Shown here: positions 42,529 to 51,937 of the stretch, piece by piece
Layout: each line of letters begins with the position of its first letter
How positions within the stretch are numbered: position 1 is the stretch's first letter
Assembly: GCA_014192425.1 (NCBI GenBank)
Contig: BJHK01000003.1
Span: 124,001-188,000 of the forward strand
Source: Planctomycetia bacterium
GTDB taxonomy: Bacteria; Planctomycetota; Planctomycetia; Pirellulales; UBA1268
Direction: 5' to 3'
DNA: 64,000 nt
Translations under genes and position numbers: made by a program
The notes under the pieces: generated by a model
What the model saw: only the letters and a program-made list of their open reading frames with translations
What the model was told of the DNA's origin: nothing
Databases searched by the model: none

Positions 42529-43475
42529 CGACCAGCGCGGGTCACGTCAGCGCCGACATCGCCGCCGGACCGGTGCGGCTCGTCGTGGGCTGCGGCTACC
42601 TCGGCGAACGCGTCGCCCTGGCCTGGCTGGCGGAAGGATCGCGGGTCATCGGCGTCACCCGGAGCGACGTGCGCGCCGCCACGCTTGCCGCCCGCGGCAT
42701 CGAGCCCCTCGTCGGGGACGTCGCCGCCGGCGACACCGGCTGGCTCGCGGAACTGCCGCCGCTGACGACCGTCTTCTGGGCGGTCGGCTTCGACCGCCGT
42801 GCGGCAGCCACGCCCCGCGACGTCCACGTGCACGGACTGGGCCGGCTGCTGACCGTCGTCGGACGAGCCGGGCCGCACCCACGCGTGATCCTCTCCAGTT
42901 CAACCGGCGTCTGGGGGGACGAAGCAGGGGGCATCGTCAACGAGGCGACACCCCCGTCCCCGGAACGCGAGGCCGGTCACGTGCTTGTCGAAGCGGAACG
43001 GCTGCTCCACGCGACGGCAGCCGGCGGCGTCGCCCTGCGATTCGCCGGCCTGTACGGCCCGGGGCGGCTGCCGCGGCTCGACGACCTGCGGGCCGGTGTG
43101 CCGCTCGCCGGCGACCCCGACAGCTGGCTCAACCTCGTGCACGTCGACGACGCCGCAGCGGCGGTGCGTGCCGTTGCGGCCGCGCGACATCCACGGCCCC
43201 TGTACGTCGTCTCCGACGGCCGGCCAGTCCTGCGGCGCGAGTGGTACGCCCGGCTGGCCGAGGTCACGGGCAGCCCGCCGCCGCGCTGGGAGCCGTCCGC
43301 CACGCCACGCCGGGGCGCCGACAAGCGCGTCGATCCAACGCTCTTGTTCACCGACCTCGGATTCCGGCCCGCCCACCCCGATGCCCGCGTCGCGGTCGCG
43401 GCCCTCGTGGCCGACCAGCCGGCCGACCACCCGGCCGATACCAGCTCATCCGGCGTCAGGGGACGGAGGCCGTGA
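42525..43475 (+). CDS. NAD-dependent epimerase/dehydratase (extended SDR) family protein
   Basis: 316 residues from ATG 42525, overlapping ruvX. It has a Rossmann fold with VGCGYLGERVA (GxGYxG type), SSSTGVWGDEAGG (Ser-containing active region), LRFAGLYGPGRLP and LNLVHVDDAAAAVRAV. The usual YxxxK pair is not in its standard place (EREAGHVLVEAERLL instead), as in YeeZ-like SDR proteins, so catalysis may differ or be lost. Substrate is unknown. It is the last intact gene of a tightly packed plus-strand run. Confidence 0.87.
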   Translation: MTTSAGHVSADIAAGPVRLVVGCGYLGERVALAWLAEGSRVIGVTRSDVRAATLAARGIEPLVGDVAAGDTGWLAELPPLTTVFWAVGFDRRAAATPRDVHVHGLGRLLTVVGRAGPHPRVILSSSTGVWGDEAGGIVNEATPPSPEREAGHVLVEAERLLHATAAGGVALRFAGLYGPGRLPRLDDLRAGVPLAGDPDSWLNLVHVDDAAAAVRAVAAARHPRPLYVVSDGRPVLRREWYARLAEVTGSPPPRWEPSATPRRGADKRVDPTLLFTDLGFRPAHPDARVAVAALVADQPADHPADTSSSGVRGRRP

Positions 43476-43509
43476 GCGGCTGGATCGTCCCCGCCGTCGC
43501 GTCCGCGGC

Positions 43510-44484
43510 ATGTGCACCTACGCCAACGACACCTGGTGCCGGATCAGCGGCCTGAGACTCGATGAGACGCGCGACCATCGGTGGAGCCGGGTGATCCACC
43601 CCGATGACCTGGCAATGGTGCTCGCCAACTGGGAGGAGAGCGTCGTCGAGCAGCGGCCCTACGTCAACGAGGTGCGGATCGTCCGCCCCGGCGGCAGCCT
43701 GCGGCACATCGTCGTCGCCGCCTCCCCGGCCCACGATGCGCGCGGGGGCGTGAGCGGGTTTCTCGGCACGGCGCTCGACGTCACCGACCGTCGGGCGGCC
43801 GAGAACGAGGCCCGGGAAAAGGAGTCCCTGATCCGGGCGCTGGTCGACCATTCCTCGGCGGCGATCTATCTCAAGGATCGGGCCGGCCGCTACCTGCTCG
43901 TCAACCGCCAGCACCGTGAACTCTGGCCGGCGAGGAGGGATTTCCGACCCGGCACCACCCCCTTCGACTGGTTTCCCGAGGAGACGGCCCGTTCGTTCCT
44001 CGAGACCGACGCCCTCGTCTTCCGCACGGGGGAGACGCGCACCTTCGAGGAACTGTTGGAGACCGGCGGCGAGCGACGGACGTTCATGTCGATCAAATTT
44101 CCGGTCTTCGACGACTCCGGGACGGTGATGGCCGTGGGGGGCATCTCGGCCGACATCTCCGACCTCGAGCGGCTGATCGCGCACGGCCTGCCGGAGGGCC
44201 AGCGGCCGGCGGTCGAATCGGTCATCGAATTTCTCGCCAAGGGGATCGAGGACGGCCGGCGGGTGATCCGCGGCATCCGCCCCGCGGCCCTCGACGACCT
44301 CGGCCTGCGGGCGGCTTTCGAGGAACTGGCGGCGGACCTTCGCGATGCGGGCATCGAGACCGACCTTGTTGTCGACCCGGGCATCGACGCCCTGCCACCG
44401 ACACTGCAGACCATCGTCTATCGGATCGCCCAGGAATCGCTCCACCATGCCCGGCGCCGGAGGCCTGATACGGCGCCCACTTGA
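43510..44484 (+). pseudogene. Broken PAS-PAS sensor histidine kinase
   Basis: The frame opens abruptly inside a PAS domain (CTYANDTWCRISGLRLDET, IHPDDLAMVLANW), lacking its first strands. A second complete PAS follows (LIRALVDHSSAAIYLKDRAGR to VGGISADISDLERL). It then jumps directly to the late part of a HisKA_3-type region (RRVIRGIRPAALDDLGLRAA), without the phospho-accepting His segment. It ends at VYRIAQESLHHARR, before any ATP-binding (HATPase) motifs. The stop lies in the left end of a dispersed repeat at 44478. Three missing parts argue for a decayed gene, perhaps by repeat insertion at the 3' end. A functional PAS-only product cannot be fully excluded. Confidence 0.75.
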
Positions 44485-44713
44485 TCCTCGCGCCCCAAAC
44501 GATCCTGCTGAACCATCGGATCGGGCGGGGTTGCCCATGGCCCAGGAGCCGGCTTGAGCGCGGGCACCGATCTGCCGCAGGCGGATCGGTCGGCGAAGGC
44601 AGGATGCCGAAGCGCGGGCCGGTCTGAGTGAGCGGATGCCACGATGGCATCCGCGAACGTCCGGCGATGGGGCATGGGTAACCCCGACCAGCGAACCGCG
44701 CGAGGGTCAAGTG
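44478..44713 (+). repeat. Dispersed MITE-like repeat, copy 2 with terminal inverted repeats
   Basis: A 236-bp element bounded by CACTTGATCCTCGCG and CGCGAGGGTCAAGTG, which match as inverted repeats at 14 of 15 positions. Internal hairpins are GCGGATGCC-ACGAT-GGCATCCGC (44632-44654) and an 11-bp stem ACCGATCTGCC-GCA-GGCGGATCGGT. It shares most blocks with copy 1 at 28877-29074 but has a longer middle segment. No transposase is encoded. It forms the 3' boundary of the broken histidine kinase. Confidence 0.88.
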
Positions 44714-44745
44714 TGACCCGTATGACGCCAGCCCGGGCCCGCCGC

Positions 44746-46914
44746 TCAGCGCGGCAGGGGCTGTGGCTTCGCGACGACGCCGTCACCGGGGGACCCGGCC
44801 AGGGGCTTCCCGTTTCGAAGAGTCTTTAGATAGTCGATCGCGACGTTCAGCGACTCGTCGAACCAGAAATCCCGCCGCACCACGGGCCGGCGGCGCGAGT
44901 CCTGATCCTCCTGTTGCTTCTTCTCCTCGTCATCGGCCGCCTTCCCCTCGTTCCACTGCTTCTCGAACTCGGCTTCGACGAGCGACACCGTCTTGGCATC
45001 CTTCCGCCGCTGGTAGCGGGCGATGTCCTGCTCCAGCTTGGCGAACTCCTCGTTGGCGGCGATCCGCTGCCGGGAGTTGGCACGCAGCGCCTGCAGCGTC
45101 TCCCCGGCGATCCGCCCCACGCCGCGAAATGCCGCGGCCGGGACGCGGTCGAAGGGAATCGCATGGTCGAGGTCCGACTCGCCCACGGGCAGGTGCGTCG
45201 TGATGCTCGGGAGCTCGACGTCGCTCTTCACCCCCTCCAGCTGCGTGCTCTCGCCCGAGGGGCGGTAGAACTGCTGCATCGTGATCTTGATCGCCCCGTA
45301 CGAGGGCACGTTGTTGTACCGGGGAAACAACTCCCGGGCGAGGTCGAGCAGGCTCTGCACCGTCCCCTTCCCGTGGGTCGTCCTGTCGCCGATGATCAGG
45401 CCGCGGCCGTAATCCTGGATCGCCCCGGCCACGATCTCGCTGGCGCTGGCGCTGAACTTGTTCGTCAGCACGACGAGCGGGCCGTTCCAGGCCACCCCGG
45501 CGTCGGTGTCGTCGTAGACCTCCACGGTCTTGTCCTTCTTCTTCACCTGGACGACGGGGCCGCGGTCGATGAACAGTCCGGTGACGGCGATCGCCTCGGG
45601 CAACGATCCACCGCCGTTGTTCCGCAGGTCGAGGACGACGGCGTCGACGCCCTGCTCGCGAAAGCCGTCGAGCAGCCGGCGGCAGTCCCGCGAGCAGGTC
45701 TTGAAGTCTCCCTGCCCCTGGCGGGCCGCGTCCATGTCGAGATAGAAGCTCGGCAGGTTGATGACACCGAACCGGTAGGGGCCGCCGTCGGGCTTCCGGC
45801 CGTGCTCGATGATCTCACCGCGCGCCTCGCTGTCCTTGAGCTCGATCTTGTCGCGCACGACGTCATACACCTTGGGGGCGGTCTGCCCGACCGGGATGAC
45901 CTTGAGGCGGACGATCGTGCCGCGCTTGCCGCGGATCAGCTTGACGACCTCGTTGAGCCCCATGTCGACGACGTCGACGAAGTCGCCCTGTTCCCCCTGC
46001 CCCACGCCGACGATCCGGTCCTTGGCCTTGAGGCGGCCATCGCGGTCGGCCGCGCCGCCGGGCACGATCTCGGCGACGCTCGTGTAGCCATCCTCGCCAC
46101 GGAGCGAGGCGCCGATGCCGTCGAGTTGGAGCCGCATGCTGATCTCGAAGTTCTCCAGCGTCCCCGGCGACATGAAGCTCGTGTGCGGGTCGAGGCTGCT
46201 CGTGAGCGTGGTCAGGTACTCCTCGAGGACCTCGTCCGCGTTCTTCTGGTGGGCCCGGCGGGCCATCGCCCGGTAGCGACGCCGGAGCTTGTCCTTGGCC
46301 TCCGCCTCCGGGGTCTTCTCCATCTTCTGCACGAGCAGGTCGTACTTGATCCGCTTCCGCCACAGGTCCTCGGCCTCGGCCTCGGACGTGGCCCAGCGGG
46401 CTTCGTCGCGATCGCTGACCATCGTCTCGGGGACGGTGAAGTCGTGCGCGGTGTCGATCAGCCGCTCGATCAGCGGCAGCCGGACGTCGACCCGCTCGAT
46501 GAACCGGCGCAGGACCTCGTAGGCGAAGGAGATGTCGCCGGTCTTGACCAGGTCGTCGAGGGCGTCCCGCTTCGCCGCGAAGCCGTCCACGTCGGACTGC
46601 GTGAAGAACAGCTTCATGGGGTCGAGCGCTTCGAGGAACAGCTTGAACCAGCGTTGGGCCACGTCGTCGTTGATCGGCTGGCCGAGAAAGTGCTTGCTCT
46701 CGAGGATCCGGCGGACCTGGCCGGTGATCACCTTGTCGTTCGGCCCCGGCTTGGGACCGGACGCGATCGCACCCAGCGTCCCCTCCGGCCGGGGCGGCTC
46801 TTCGCCGACCACGGTCAGCAGGCAGCCGGCCAGCAGTCCGACCAGGCCGCAGCGAACCAGCAACGCCGAGCGGTCACCCCGGGGAACTCCGCGGGTCGAT
46901 AGGCGGTCGTTCAT
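44746..46914 (-). CDS. prc: Carboxyl-terminal (tail-specific) processing protease
   Basis: 722 residues from ATG 46914 with GAGGAG nine bases upstream. N-terminal signal or anchor (about 18-38), a Prc N-terminal helical region (45-270), a PDZ domain near 275-370 (GIGASLRGEDGYTSVAEIVPGGAADRDGR), and an S41 protease core. The core has VVLDLRNNGGG, the SASASE serine motif near 490 and the Lys of HGKGTVQ near 516. A C-terminal charged helical region (RRKDAKTVSLVEAEFEKQW) matches the DUF3340-type tail. It cleaves proteins from their C-termini in the periplasm. Length is close to E. coli Prc (about 680). Confidence 0.95.
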   Translation of the reverse strand: MNDRLSTRGVPRGDRSALLVRCGLVGLLAGCLLTVVGEEPPRPEGTLGAIASGPKPGPNDKVITGQVRRILESKHFLGQPINDDVAQRWFKLFLEALDPMKLFFTQSDVDGFAAKRDALDDLVKTGDISFAYEVLRRFIERVDVRLPLIERLIDTAHDFTVPETMVSDRDEARWATSEAEAEDLWRKRIKYDLLVQKMEKTPEAEAKDKLRRRYRAMARRAHQKNADEVLEEYLTTLTSSLDPHTSFMSPGTLENFEISMRLQLDGIGASLRGEDGYTSVAEIVPGGAADRDGRLKAKDRIVGVGQGEQGDFVDVVDMGLNEVVKLIRGKRGTIVRLKVIPVGQTAPKVYDVVRDKIELKDSEARGEIIEHGRKPDGGPYRFGVINLPSFYLDMDAARQGQGDFKTCSRDCRRLLDGFREQGVDAVVLDLRNNGGGSLPEAIAVTGLFIDRGPVVQVKKKDKTVEVYDDTDAGVAWNGPLVVLTNKFSASASEIVAGAIQDYGRGLIIGDRTTHGKGTVQSLLDLARELFPRYNNVPSYGAIKITMQQFYRPSGESTQLEGVKSDVELPSITTHLPVGESDLDHAIPFDRVPAAAFRGVGRIAGETLQALRANSRQRIAANEEFAKLEQDIARYQRRKDAKTVSLVEAEFEKQWNEGKAADDEEKKQQEDQDSRRRPVVRRDFWFDESLNVAIDYLKTLRNGKPLAGSPGDGVVAKPQPLPR

Positions 46915-47023
46915 GCGGTCATGCTCCTCGGGGTGAACCAGCGTGTCCTCCCCACCATTCTTGCAGGTCGCGGCCCGCTTGGCGAGGTCGCCTTTCCCCG
47001 CGTGCGCTCCAGCGCCGGTCGCG

Positions 47024-47875
47024 TCATCGTCCGGCCGGAGATGCCGCGGGGCGAGCGGCGGCATCCAGTTCCCGCCAGCGGTCGGTGGCGCGATCGACCA
47101 CGGCCCGGGCCACCGGCTCGACGCCCCCCAGCCGCGCGACCTGGAGCCACTCCAGGTCGGGCCGGGCGGCGCGGCCGCGTGCCACCTCCCCGCTCACCCG
47201 CTCCTCGACGTGACCGCGAAACAGCAGATGCGGCTGGACGACGACCCTGCGCACGCTCCCCGGCGGCAGGTCACAGATGGCGGTGATGGCCGCAGCGAGC
47301 GGCGGCGCGGCGGCGGCGACGAAACCGAGGTCCAGCCCGGCTCGGTCGAAGCCCGCATCGTCGGCCAGGGTCGCGCGGGCGAACTCCAGCAACTGGCCCG
47401 GGGCCGAGGGGTCGCTGGAACCGCGGCCGACCAGCAAGAGCCGCGTCGCCGCTGGGTCCTCGGGCCCGGCGCCGGCAAGCGCCTGCGCCCGCCGCGCCCG
47501 CGACAGCTGCACGATCTCTGGATGGAGCCCGAGGGCCGCGGCCTGGTGGGCCCGCATGCCGACCGTCGCCAGCGCCGCCGCCAGCGCCTCGGGAACGTCC
47601 CGCAGCGCGTGCCCGGCCGTGAACAGGAGCAGCGGCGCCGCCATCACTTCGCGGCAGCCGCGCGACGCGAGGCGGGCGACCGCGTCGTGAATCGTCGGGG
47701 AGACCAGTTCGAGGAAGCCGAGTTCGACCGGCACGCCGGGCAGCAGGCCGGCAACGAGGTCCGTCACCTCTCGCGTCTCGGCGGCGCCGACCTCGTCCGT
47801 CGTGCCGTGCCCGACGACGAGCAGCCCGCGGCCCGCGGCCCAGCATCGCTCCGGTTCCGTTGCCCCAGGAATCAT
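47024..47875 (-). CDS. Sirohydrochlorin cobalto/ferrochelatase-type (CbiX) protein
   Basis: 283 residues, two CbiX-like halves. The first opens LLVVGHGTTDEVGAAETREV with the metal-site His, followed by VELGFLELVSPTI and MAAPLLLFTAGHALRDVPE (second His). The second opens TRLLLVGRGSSDPSA and continues GFVAAAAPPLAAAI and VVVQPHLLFRGHVEERV. Such enzymes insert Co or Fe into sirohydrochlorin on the way to cobalamin or sirohaem. In the second half, the first His is replaced (VGRGS rather than VGHGS). It overlaps the MFS gene upstream by four bases. No other tetrapyrrole genes are here. Confidence 0.9.
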   Translation of the reverse strand: MIPGATEPERCWAAGRGLLVVGHGTTDEVGAAETREVTDLVAGLLPGVPVELGFLELVSPTIHDAVARLASRGCREVMAAPLLLFTAGHALRDVPEALAAALATVGMRAHQAAALGLHPEIVQLSRARRAQALAGAGPEDPAATRLLLVGRGSSDPSAPGQLLEFARATLADDAGFDRAGLDLGFVAAAAPPLAAAITAICDLPPGSVRRVVVQPHLLFRGHVEERVSGEVARGRAARPDLEWLQVARLGGVEPVARAVVDRATDRWRELDAAARPAASPAGR

Positions 47876-49191
47876 GTGCGATCGGCGGCCCGACGCAGCC
47901 CCGGCAGGATGGCGAACACGACCCCCAGAACGGCGACGGCCGCCACGAACGGCAGCGTGTGCGATGGATGGACGTCGAACAGCAGCGAGCCCGCCAGCGG
48001 CCCGAGGATCCGCCCCAGCGACGCGAACGACTGGTTGACGCCGAGCACCTCCCCCTGCCGCTCTGGATCGGTCCGCCGCGAGATGAGCGCCGACACCGAG
48101 GGATTGACGGCTGCGAAGCCGGCCACCGACACGGCAGCCGCGACGTGGAACAGCGTGGCCAGCGGACCGCCGGCCACGGCACCGGCCTGCGTGCACCAGG
48201 CGACGGCCCCGACGGCCGTCAGGCCGAGGATCATCAGCCCGACGCCTCCGGCCAGAAGCACCGTCTCGGGCAGCCGCTTCGCCAACGGCCGATACATGCC
48301 ACCGGCCACCATCAGCATGAACCCGATGAAGGCGAAGACGAGGAAGTTGCCGTCGTCCCCCATGCCGAAGGCCGCCTTCGTGAGCCGGGCGAGCGTGGCC
48401 TCGAAGTTGGCGAAGGCGAAGATGCAGAGGAAGTACACGAGCACGAGCCCGCCGACGGTCGGCAGCCCGAGCACCGCCGCCGTCCGCGTCAGGCTGGGAA
48501 ACTCCCGGGCGGCCCGGCTGCCCGGCCGGCGGGTCTCCCGGAACACGACGCAGGCGATCAGCAGGGCGACGGCCGAGAGCAGCGACGCAATCGCGCCGAC
48601 GCCCCACGGCTGCCGCCCGAACAGGCCGAGGCCGAAGTAGGCGATCAGCGGCCCGAGCGTGAACCCCGCGCCGAACGCGATCCCGATCAGTGCCATGCCA
48701 CGGGCCCGGTTCTCGGGAGTGGTGCAGTCGGCGATCACGGCGGCTGCCGTGCCGACGCTCGCGCCGGCGATGCCGGCTCCGACGCGGGCCGCGAGCATCA
48801 GGCCGATCGCCGTCGCCGCCTGCTGCGGAGGAAACGTCGTCGCCCAGCCGTAGACCGCGTAGAACACGACCGATCCCGCCAGGCTGAGGAGGAGCAGCGG
48901 CCGGCGGCCGACGCGATCGGAGAGCCGGCCCCAGACCGGACTGAAGAGGAACTGCATCAGCGAGAACACGGAGAACAGGAGGCCGATCAGTCCGCCGCGG
49001 GCCAGCGGACCAAGCTCGAGCGCGTCGAAGTACGGCTCGACCTGCCGCGGCATCACCGGCAGGACGATGCCGAAGCCGAGCAGGTCGATGAACACCACGA
49101 GAAACACGACCAGCAGCGGCCAGCGCGACGGGGAGCCGTCCGGTCGCGTCGTGGAGGTGGAGGATGCTGGCATGCGTCGGTCACGGTCCAT
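47872..49191 (-). CDS. MFS transporter, TetA-like drug efflux type
   Basis: 439 residues from ATG 49191 (ATG 49173 possible). Twelve hydrophobic segments are visible, with the first at about 24-46 (WPLLVVFLVVFIDLLGFGIVL). The helix 2-3 loop motif A is GRLSDRVGRRPLLLLS, the helix 5 region AGASVGTAAAVIADCT is TetA-like, and RTDPERQGEVLGVNQSFASLGRILGP sits in the second half. It is probably a proton-driven exporter; the substrate is unknown. Its stop overlaps the CbiX-type gene, so the two are coupled, which could hint at metal or tetrapyrrole traffic but proves nothing. Confidence 0.92.
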   Translation of the reverse strand: MDRDRRMPASSTSTTRPDGSPSRWPLLVVFLVVFIDLLGFGIVLPVMPRQVEPYFDALELGPLARGGLIGLLFSVFSLMQFLFSPVWGRLSDRVGRRPLLLLSLAGSVVFYAVYGWATTFPPQQAATAIGLMLAARVGAGIAGASVGTAAAVIADCTTPENRARGMALIGIAFGAGFTLGPLIAYFGLGLFGRQPWGVGAIASLLSAVALLIACVVFRETRRPGSRAAREFPSLTRTAAVLGLPTVGGLVLVYFLCIFAFANFEATLARLTKAAFGMGDDGNFLVFAFIGFMLMVAGGMYRPLAKRLPETVLLAGGVGLMILGLTAVGAVAWCTQAGAVAGGPLATLFHVAAAVSVAGFAAVNPSVSALISRRTDPERQGEVLGVNQSFASLGRILGPLAGSLLFDVHPSHTLPFVAAVAVLGVVFAILPGLRRAADRT

Positions 49192-49251
49192 GACGAGCGG
49201 CCGGGGGACGGCACGGGGCTGCCCGCCGGTCGTGATACGATACCGTGCACG

Positions 49252-50499
49252 ATGGACGACCGCCGCACACCCGACCGCCGCAGCCCGCCGGAGAACGCCC
49301 AGAGCGTGTCGGAGGTGACGTCGCGAGTCAAGGAGCACGTCGAGTCGCGGTTCGCCGACGTGTGGGTGGCGGGGGAGGTCTCGAACCTCACCCGGGCCTC
49401 GTCCGGACACATCTACCTGTCGCTCAAGGACGAGACGGCCCTGCTCCGGGCCGTGGTCTGGCGCGGCACGGTGGCCCAGCTCGCCATCGAGCCGGCCGAC
49501 GGCCTGCAGGTCGTCTGCCACGGGCGGATCGAGGTCTACCCGCCGCGCGGCACCTACCAGCTGACGATCGACCGCCTCCACGCCGTGGGCACGGGCGCCC
49601 TCGAGGCGGCGCTCCGCCGGCTCCACGCCCGGCTCGACGCGGAGGGGCTCTTCGCCCCGGGCCGCAAGCGGCCGCTGCCCGCGTTCCCGCGCCGCATCGC
49701 GCTGGTCACGAGCCCGACCGGGGCGGCGATCGCCGACTTCCTGGAGTGCCTGTTCGGTCGCTGGCGCGGCAGCGAGGTGATCGTCGTGCCCAGCCGCGTG
49801 CAGGGGGCGGGGGCGGCCGAGGAACTGGCGACCGCGCTGGCCACCGCGGCACGGCTCGCGCCCGCCGTCGATTGCATCGCCCTGGTCCGCGGCGGCGGCA
49901 GCCTCGAGGACCTGTGGTCGTTCAACGAAGAGGTGCTGGTGCGGGCGATCGCAGCGGCGCCGATCCCTGTCGTCTGCGGCGTGGGGCACGAAATCGACGT
50001 CACCCTCGCCGACCTGGCGGCCGACGTCCGGGCACTCACGCCGACCGACGCCGCTGCCCGCGTCGCGCCCGACGGCCGGCAGCTCGCGGCCGACGTCGCC
50101 GGGGCCGCAGAGCGGCTGCGGTCCGCGCTCGCCCGCCGCGCGGAGACGGCCCGCGACCGGCTCCGGCAACTGGCCGGATCGAGGATCTTCGCCGATCCGA
50201 CGCGGATCGTCCGCGACCGGCGCGACACCACCGATCAGCAGGTGGTGCGGCTCGCCCGCCAGGCCCGGGTCGCCGTGTCGCGCGGCCGGGAGCGGCTCGG
50301 CGCGGCTGCGGCCCGGCTCGAGGCCGGCAGCCCGCTCCGGCTGCTCGCCCGCGGCTGGTCGGCGACCTTCCGCGACGGCGATCCCAGCGCACTCCGTTCC
50401 GTCGCCGGCCTGCGGGTCGGCGATCCCCTCGTCACCCGACTGGCCGACGGCCAGATCCTCAGCCGCCTGGAGAGCATCGCGCCCGATGACGCCCCTTGA
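49252..50499 (+). CDS. xseA: Exodeoxyribonuclease VII large subunit
   Basis: 415 residues. An N-terminal OB-fold (VKEHVESRFADVWVAGEVSNL, SGHIYLSLKDE, VCHGRIEVYPPRGTYQL) precedes the nuclease domain with FPRRIALVTSPTGAAIADFL, RGGGSLEDLWSFNEE and PVVCGVGHEIDVTLADLAAD. A coiled-coil-rich C-terminal part follows. With XseB it digests single-stranded DNA to oligonucleotides in repair. The start at 49252 is 60 bases from the divergent MFS gene start. It overlaps xseB by 14 bases, the first link of a conserved xseA-xseB-ispA-dxs run. Confidence 0.96.
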   Translation: MDDRRTPDRRSPPENAQSVSEVTSRVKEHVESRFADVWVAGEVSNLTRASSGHIYLSLKDETALLRAVVWRGTVAQLAIEPADGLQVVCHGRIEVYPPRGTYQLTIDRLHAVGTGALEAALRRLHARLDAEGLFAPGRKRPLPAFPRRIALVTSPTGAAIADFLECLFGRWRGSEVIVVPSRVQGAGAAEELATALATAARLAPAVDCIALVRGGGSLEDLWSFNEEVLVRAIAAAPIPVVCGVGHEIDVTLADLAADVRALTPTDAAARVAPDGRQLAADVAGAAERLRSALARRAETARDRLRQLAGSRIFADPTRIVRDRRDTTDQQVVRLARQARVAVSRGRERLGAAAARLEAGSPLRLLARGWSATFRDGDPSALRSVAGLRVGDPLVTRLADGQILSRLESIAPDDAP

Positions 50500-50857
50500 A
50501 CCCGCCGCCGGCGACCAGCCGGAGACCTTCGAGACCCTGTCCGCCCAGCTCGCCGAACTCGTCGGCCGCCTCGAGTCGGGCAGCCTCGGCCTTTCCGAAT
50601 CGATCGCGGCCTACGAGCGCGGCGTCGGCATCGTCCGGCGGCTGCAGGAGGAACTGGCCCGCGCCGAGGAACGCGTCAGCGTACTGGTGGCGATCGACGA
50701 CGACGGCAGGCCGGTCCTGCAGCCGCGCGACGCCGGCGCCCAGACCGCACACTCCCCCCAGCCGGGCGGCACGGGAGCGTCGAGCCGCGGGCCGCGCAGC
50801 CGCGCTCCCCGCGGTAAAAGCCTTCCGGGGATGGACGAAGACGGGGCGGAATCCTAA
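50486..50857 (+). CDS. xseB: Exodeoxyribonuclease VII small subunit
   Basis: 123 residues. The first 75 match XseB: ETFETLSAQLAELVGRLESG, LGLSESIAAYERGVGIVRRL, ELARAEERVSVL. The family is usually 70-85 residues, so there is a C-terminal extension of about 45 residues rich in Gly, Ser, Arg and Pro, likely disordered. It starts inside the xseA gene. Many copies of the small subunit bind the XseA coiled coil to form the active nuclease. Confidence 0.93.
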   Translation: MTPLEPAAGDQPETFETLSAQLAELVGRLESGSLGLSESIAAYERGVGIVRRLQEELARAEERVSVLVAIDDDGRPVLQPRDAGAQTAHSPQPGGTGASSRGPRSRAPRGKSLPGMDEDGAES

Positions 50858-50924
50858 ACTTTTCAGCGGTCGAGCAGGAACAGCCCGGCCTTCCTCGCGG
50901 CGTGGAACTCCCGGCGGACTCGGT

Positions 50925-51905
50925 ATGGCAAGCTGCCAGGTGTCACGCGATCCCCGTGTCGGCGACCCGACATTGCCGGGCGACGTCGCATCCGCGCTGC
51001 CCGACGTGCGGACGGCGATCGACAGGGTGAAGGCCTTCGTCGATCCCCTGCTCGAGCGGTGCGTCACCGGGTCGGCGGAATCCTCGGACCGGCTCCACGC
51101 GGCCCTGCGGTACGCCCTGCTCGCCCCGGGCAAGCGGCTCCGGCCGGCACTCGTGCTCTGGGGGGCGCAGGCCTGCGGCGGCGATTGGAACTCCGCCGCC
51201 CCCGCCGCCGCGGCGGTGGAGATGATCCATGCCTATTCGCTCGTCCACGACGACCTGCCGGCGATGGACGACGACGACCTGCGCCGGGGCATGCCCACCT
51301 GCCACCGGGCGTTCGACGAGGCGACGGCGATCCTCTGCGGCGACGCCCTCCAGGCGCTGGCCTTCGAGACGCTGGCCGCCGGCGTGGAGCCGGCGGTCGC
51401 CGCCCGCGGTTGTCTCGTGCTCGCCCGGGCGGCCGGCGCCGACGCCCTGGTCGGCGGCCAGGCTGACGACCTCGCCGTGGAACGCGGCTGGGTGACCGAC
51501 GTGCTCGCGGCCGACGCCGCCGGGCAGGTCGACTGGATGGAGCGGATTCACCGGCGCAAGACCGGAGCGCTGATCAACGCTTCACTCGAACTCGGCGGGC
51601 TCGCCGCCGGGGCCGACGCGGAACGCCTCGGCATACTGGCCGCCTACGGACGGGCCTTCGGCCTCGCCTTCCAGATCGCCGACGACATGCTCGACGCCGA
51701 GGGGGACGAGGCCGCCGTCGGCAAGCGGGTCGGCAAGGACGCGGGCCGCGGTAAGCTCACCTACCCGACCGTGCTCGGCGCGGCGGAGTCGCGCCGGCTG
51801 GCCGAGGAACTCGCGGCGCGGGCCGCGACCACGGTGGCCGGGCTCGGACCGGCCGCCGCGGAACTCGTCGCCCTGGCCCGGTGGGTCGTCGCCCGCGATC
51901 ATTGA
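50925..51905 (+). CDS. ispA: Farnesyl/geranylgeranyl diphosphate synthase
   Basis: 326 residues from ATG 50925. Trans-isoprenyl diphosphate synthase fold: GKRLRPALVLW, first Asp-rich motif HDDLPAMDDDDLRRG, GDALQALAFE, GGQADDL, KTGALINAS and second Asp motif FQIADDMLDAEGD. It condenses IPP with allylic diphosphates to C15 or C20 chains. The xseB-ispA-dxs order is common in bacteria and supports an IspA-type call; chain length is not certain. It lies 67 bases after xseB and 32 bases before dxs. Confidence 0.94.
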   Translation: MASCQVSRDPRVGDPTLPGDVASALPDVRTAIDRVKAFVDPLLERCVTGSAESSDRLHAALRYALLAPGKRLRPALVLWGAQACGGDWNSAAPAAAAVEMIHAYSLVHDDLPAMDDDDLRRGMPTCHRAFDEATAILCGDALQALAFETLAAGVEPAVAARGCLVLARAAGADALVGGQADDLAVERGWVTDVLAADAAGQVDWMERIHRRKTGALINASLELGGLAAGADAERLGILAAYGRAFGLAFQIADDMLDAEGDEAAVGKRVGKDAGRGKLTYPTVLGAAESRRLAEELAARAATTVAGLGPAAAELVALARWVVARDH

Positions 51906-51937
51906 GAGCAGAATTCGGAGGCCGCCGCGGAGCCATC

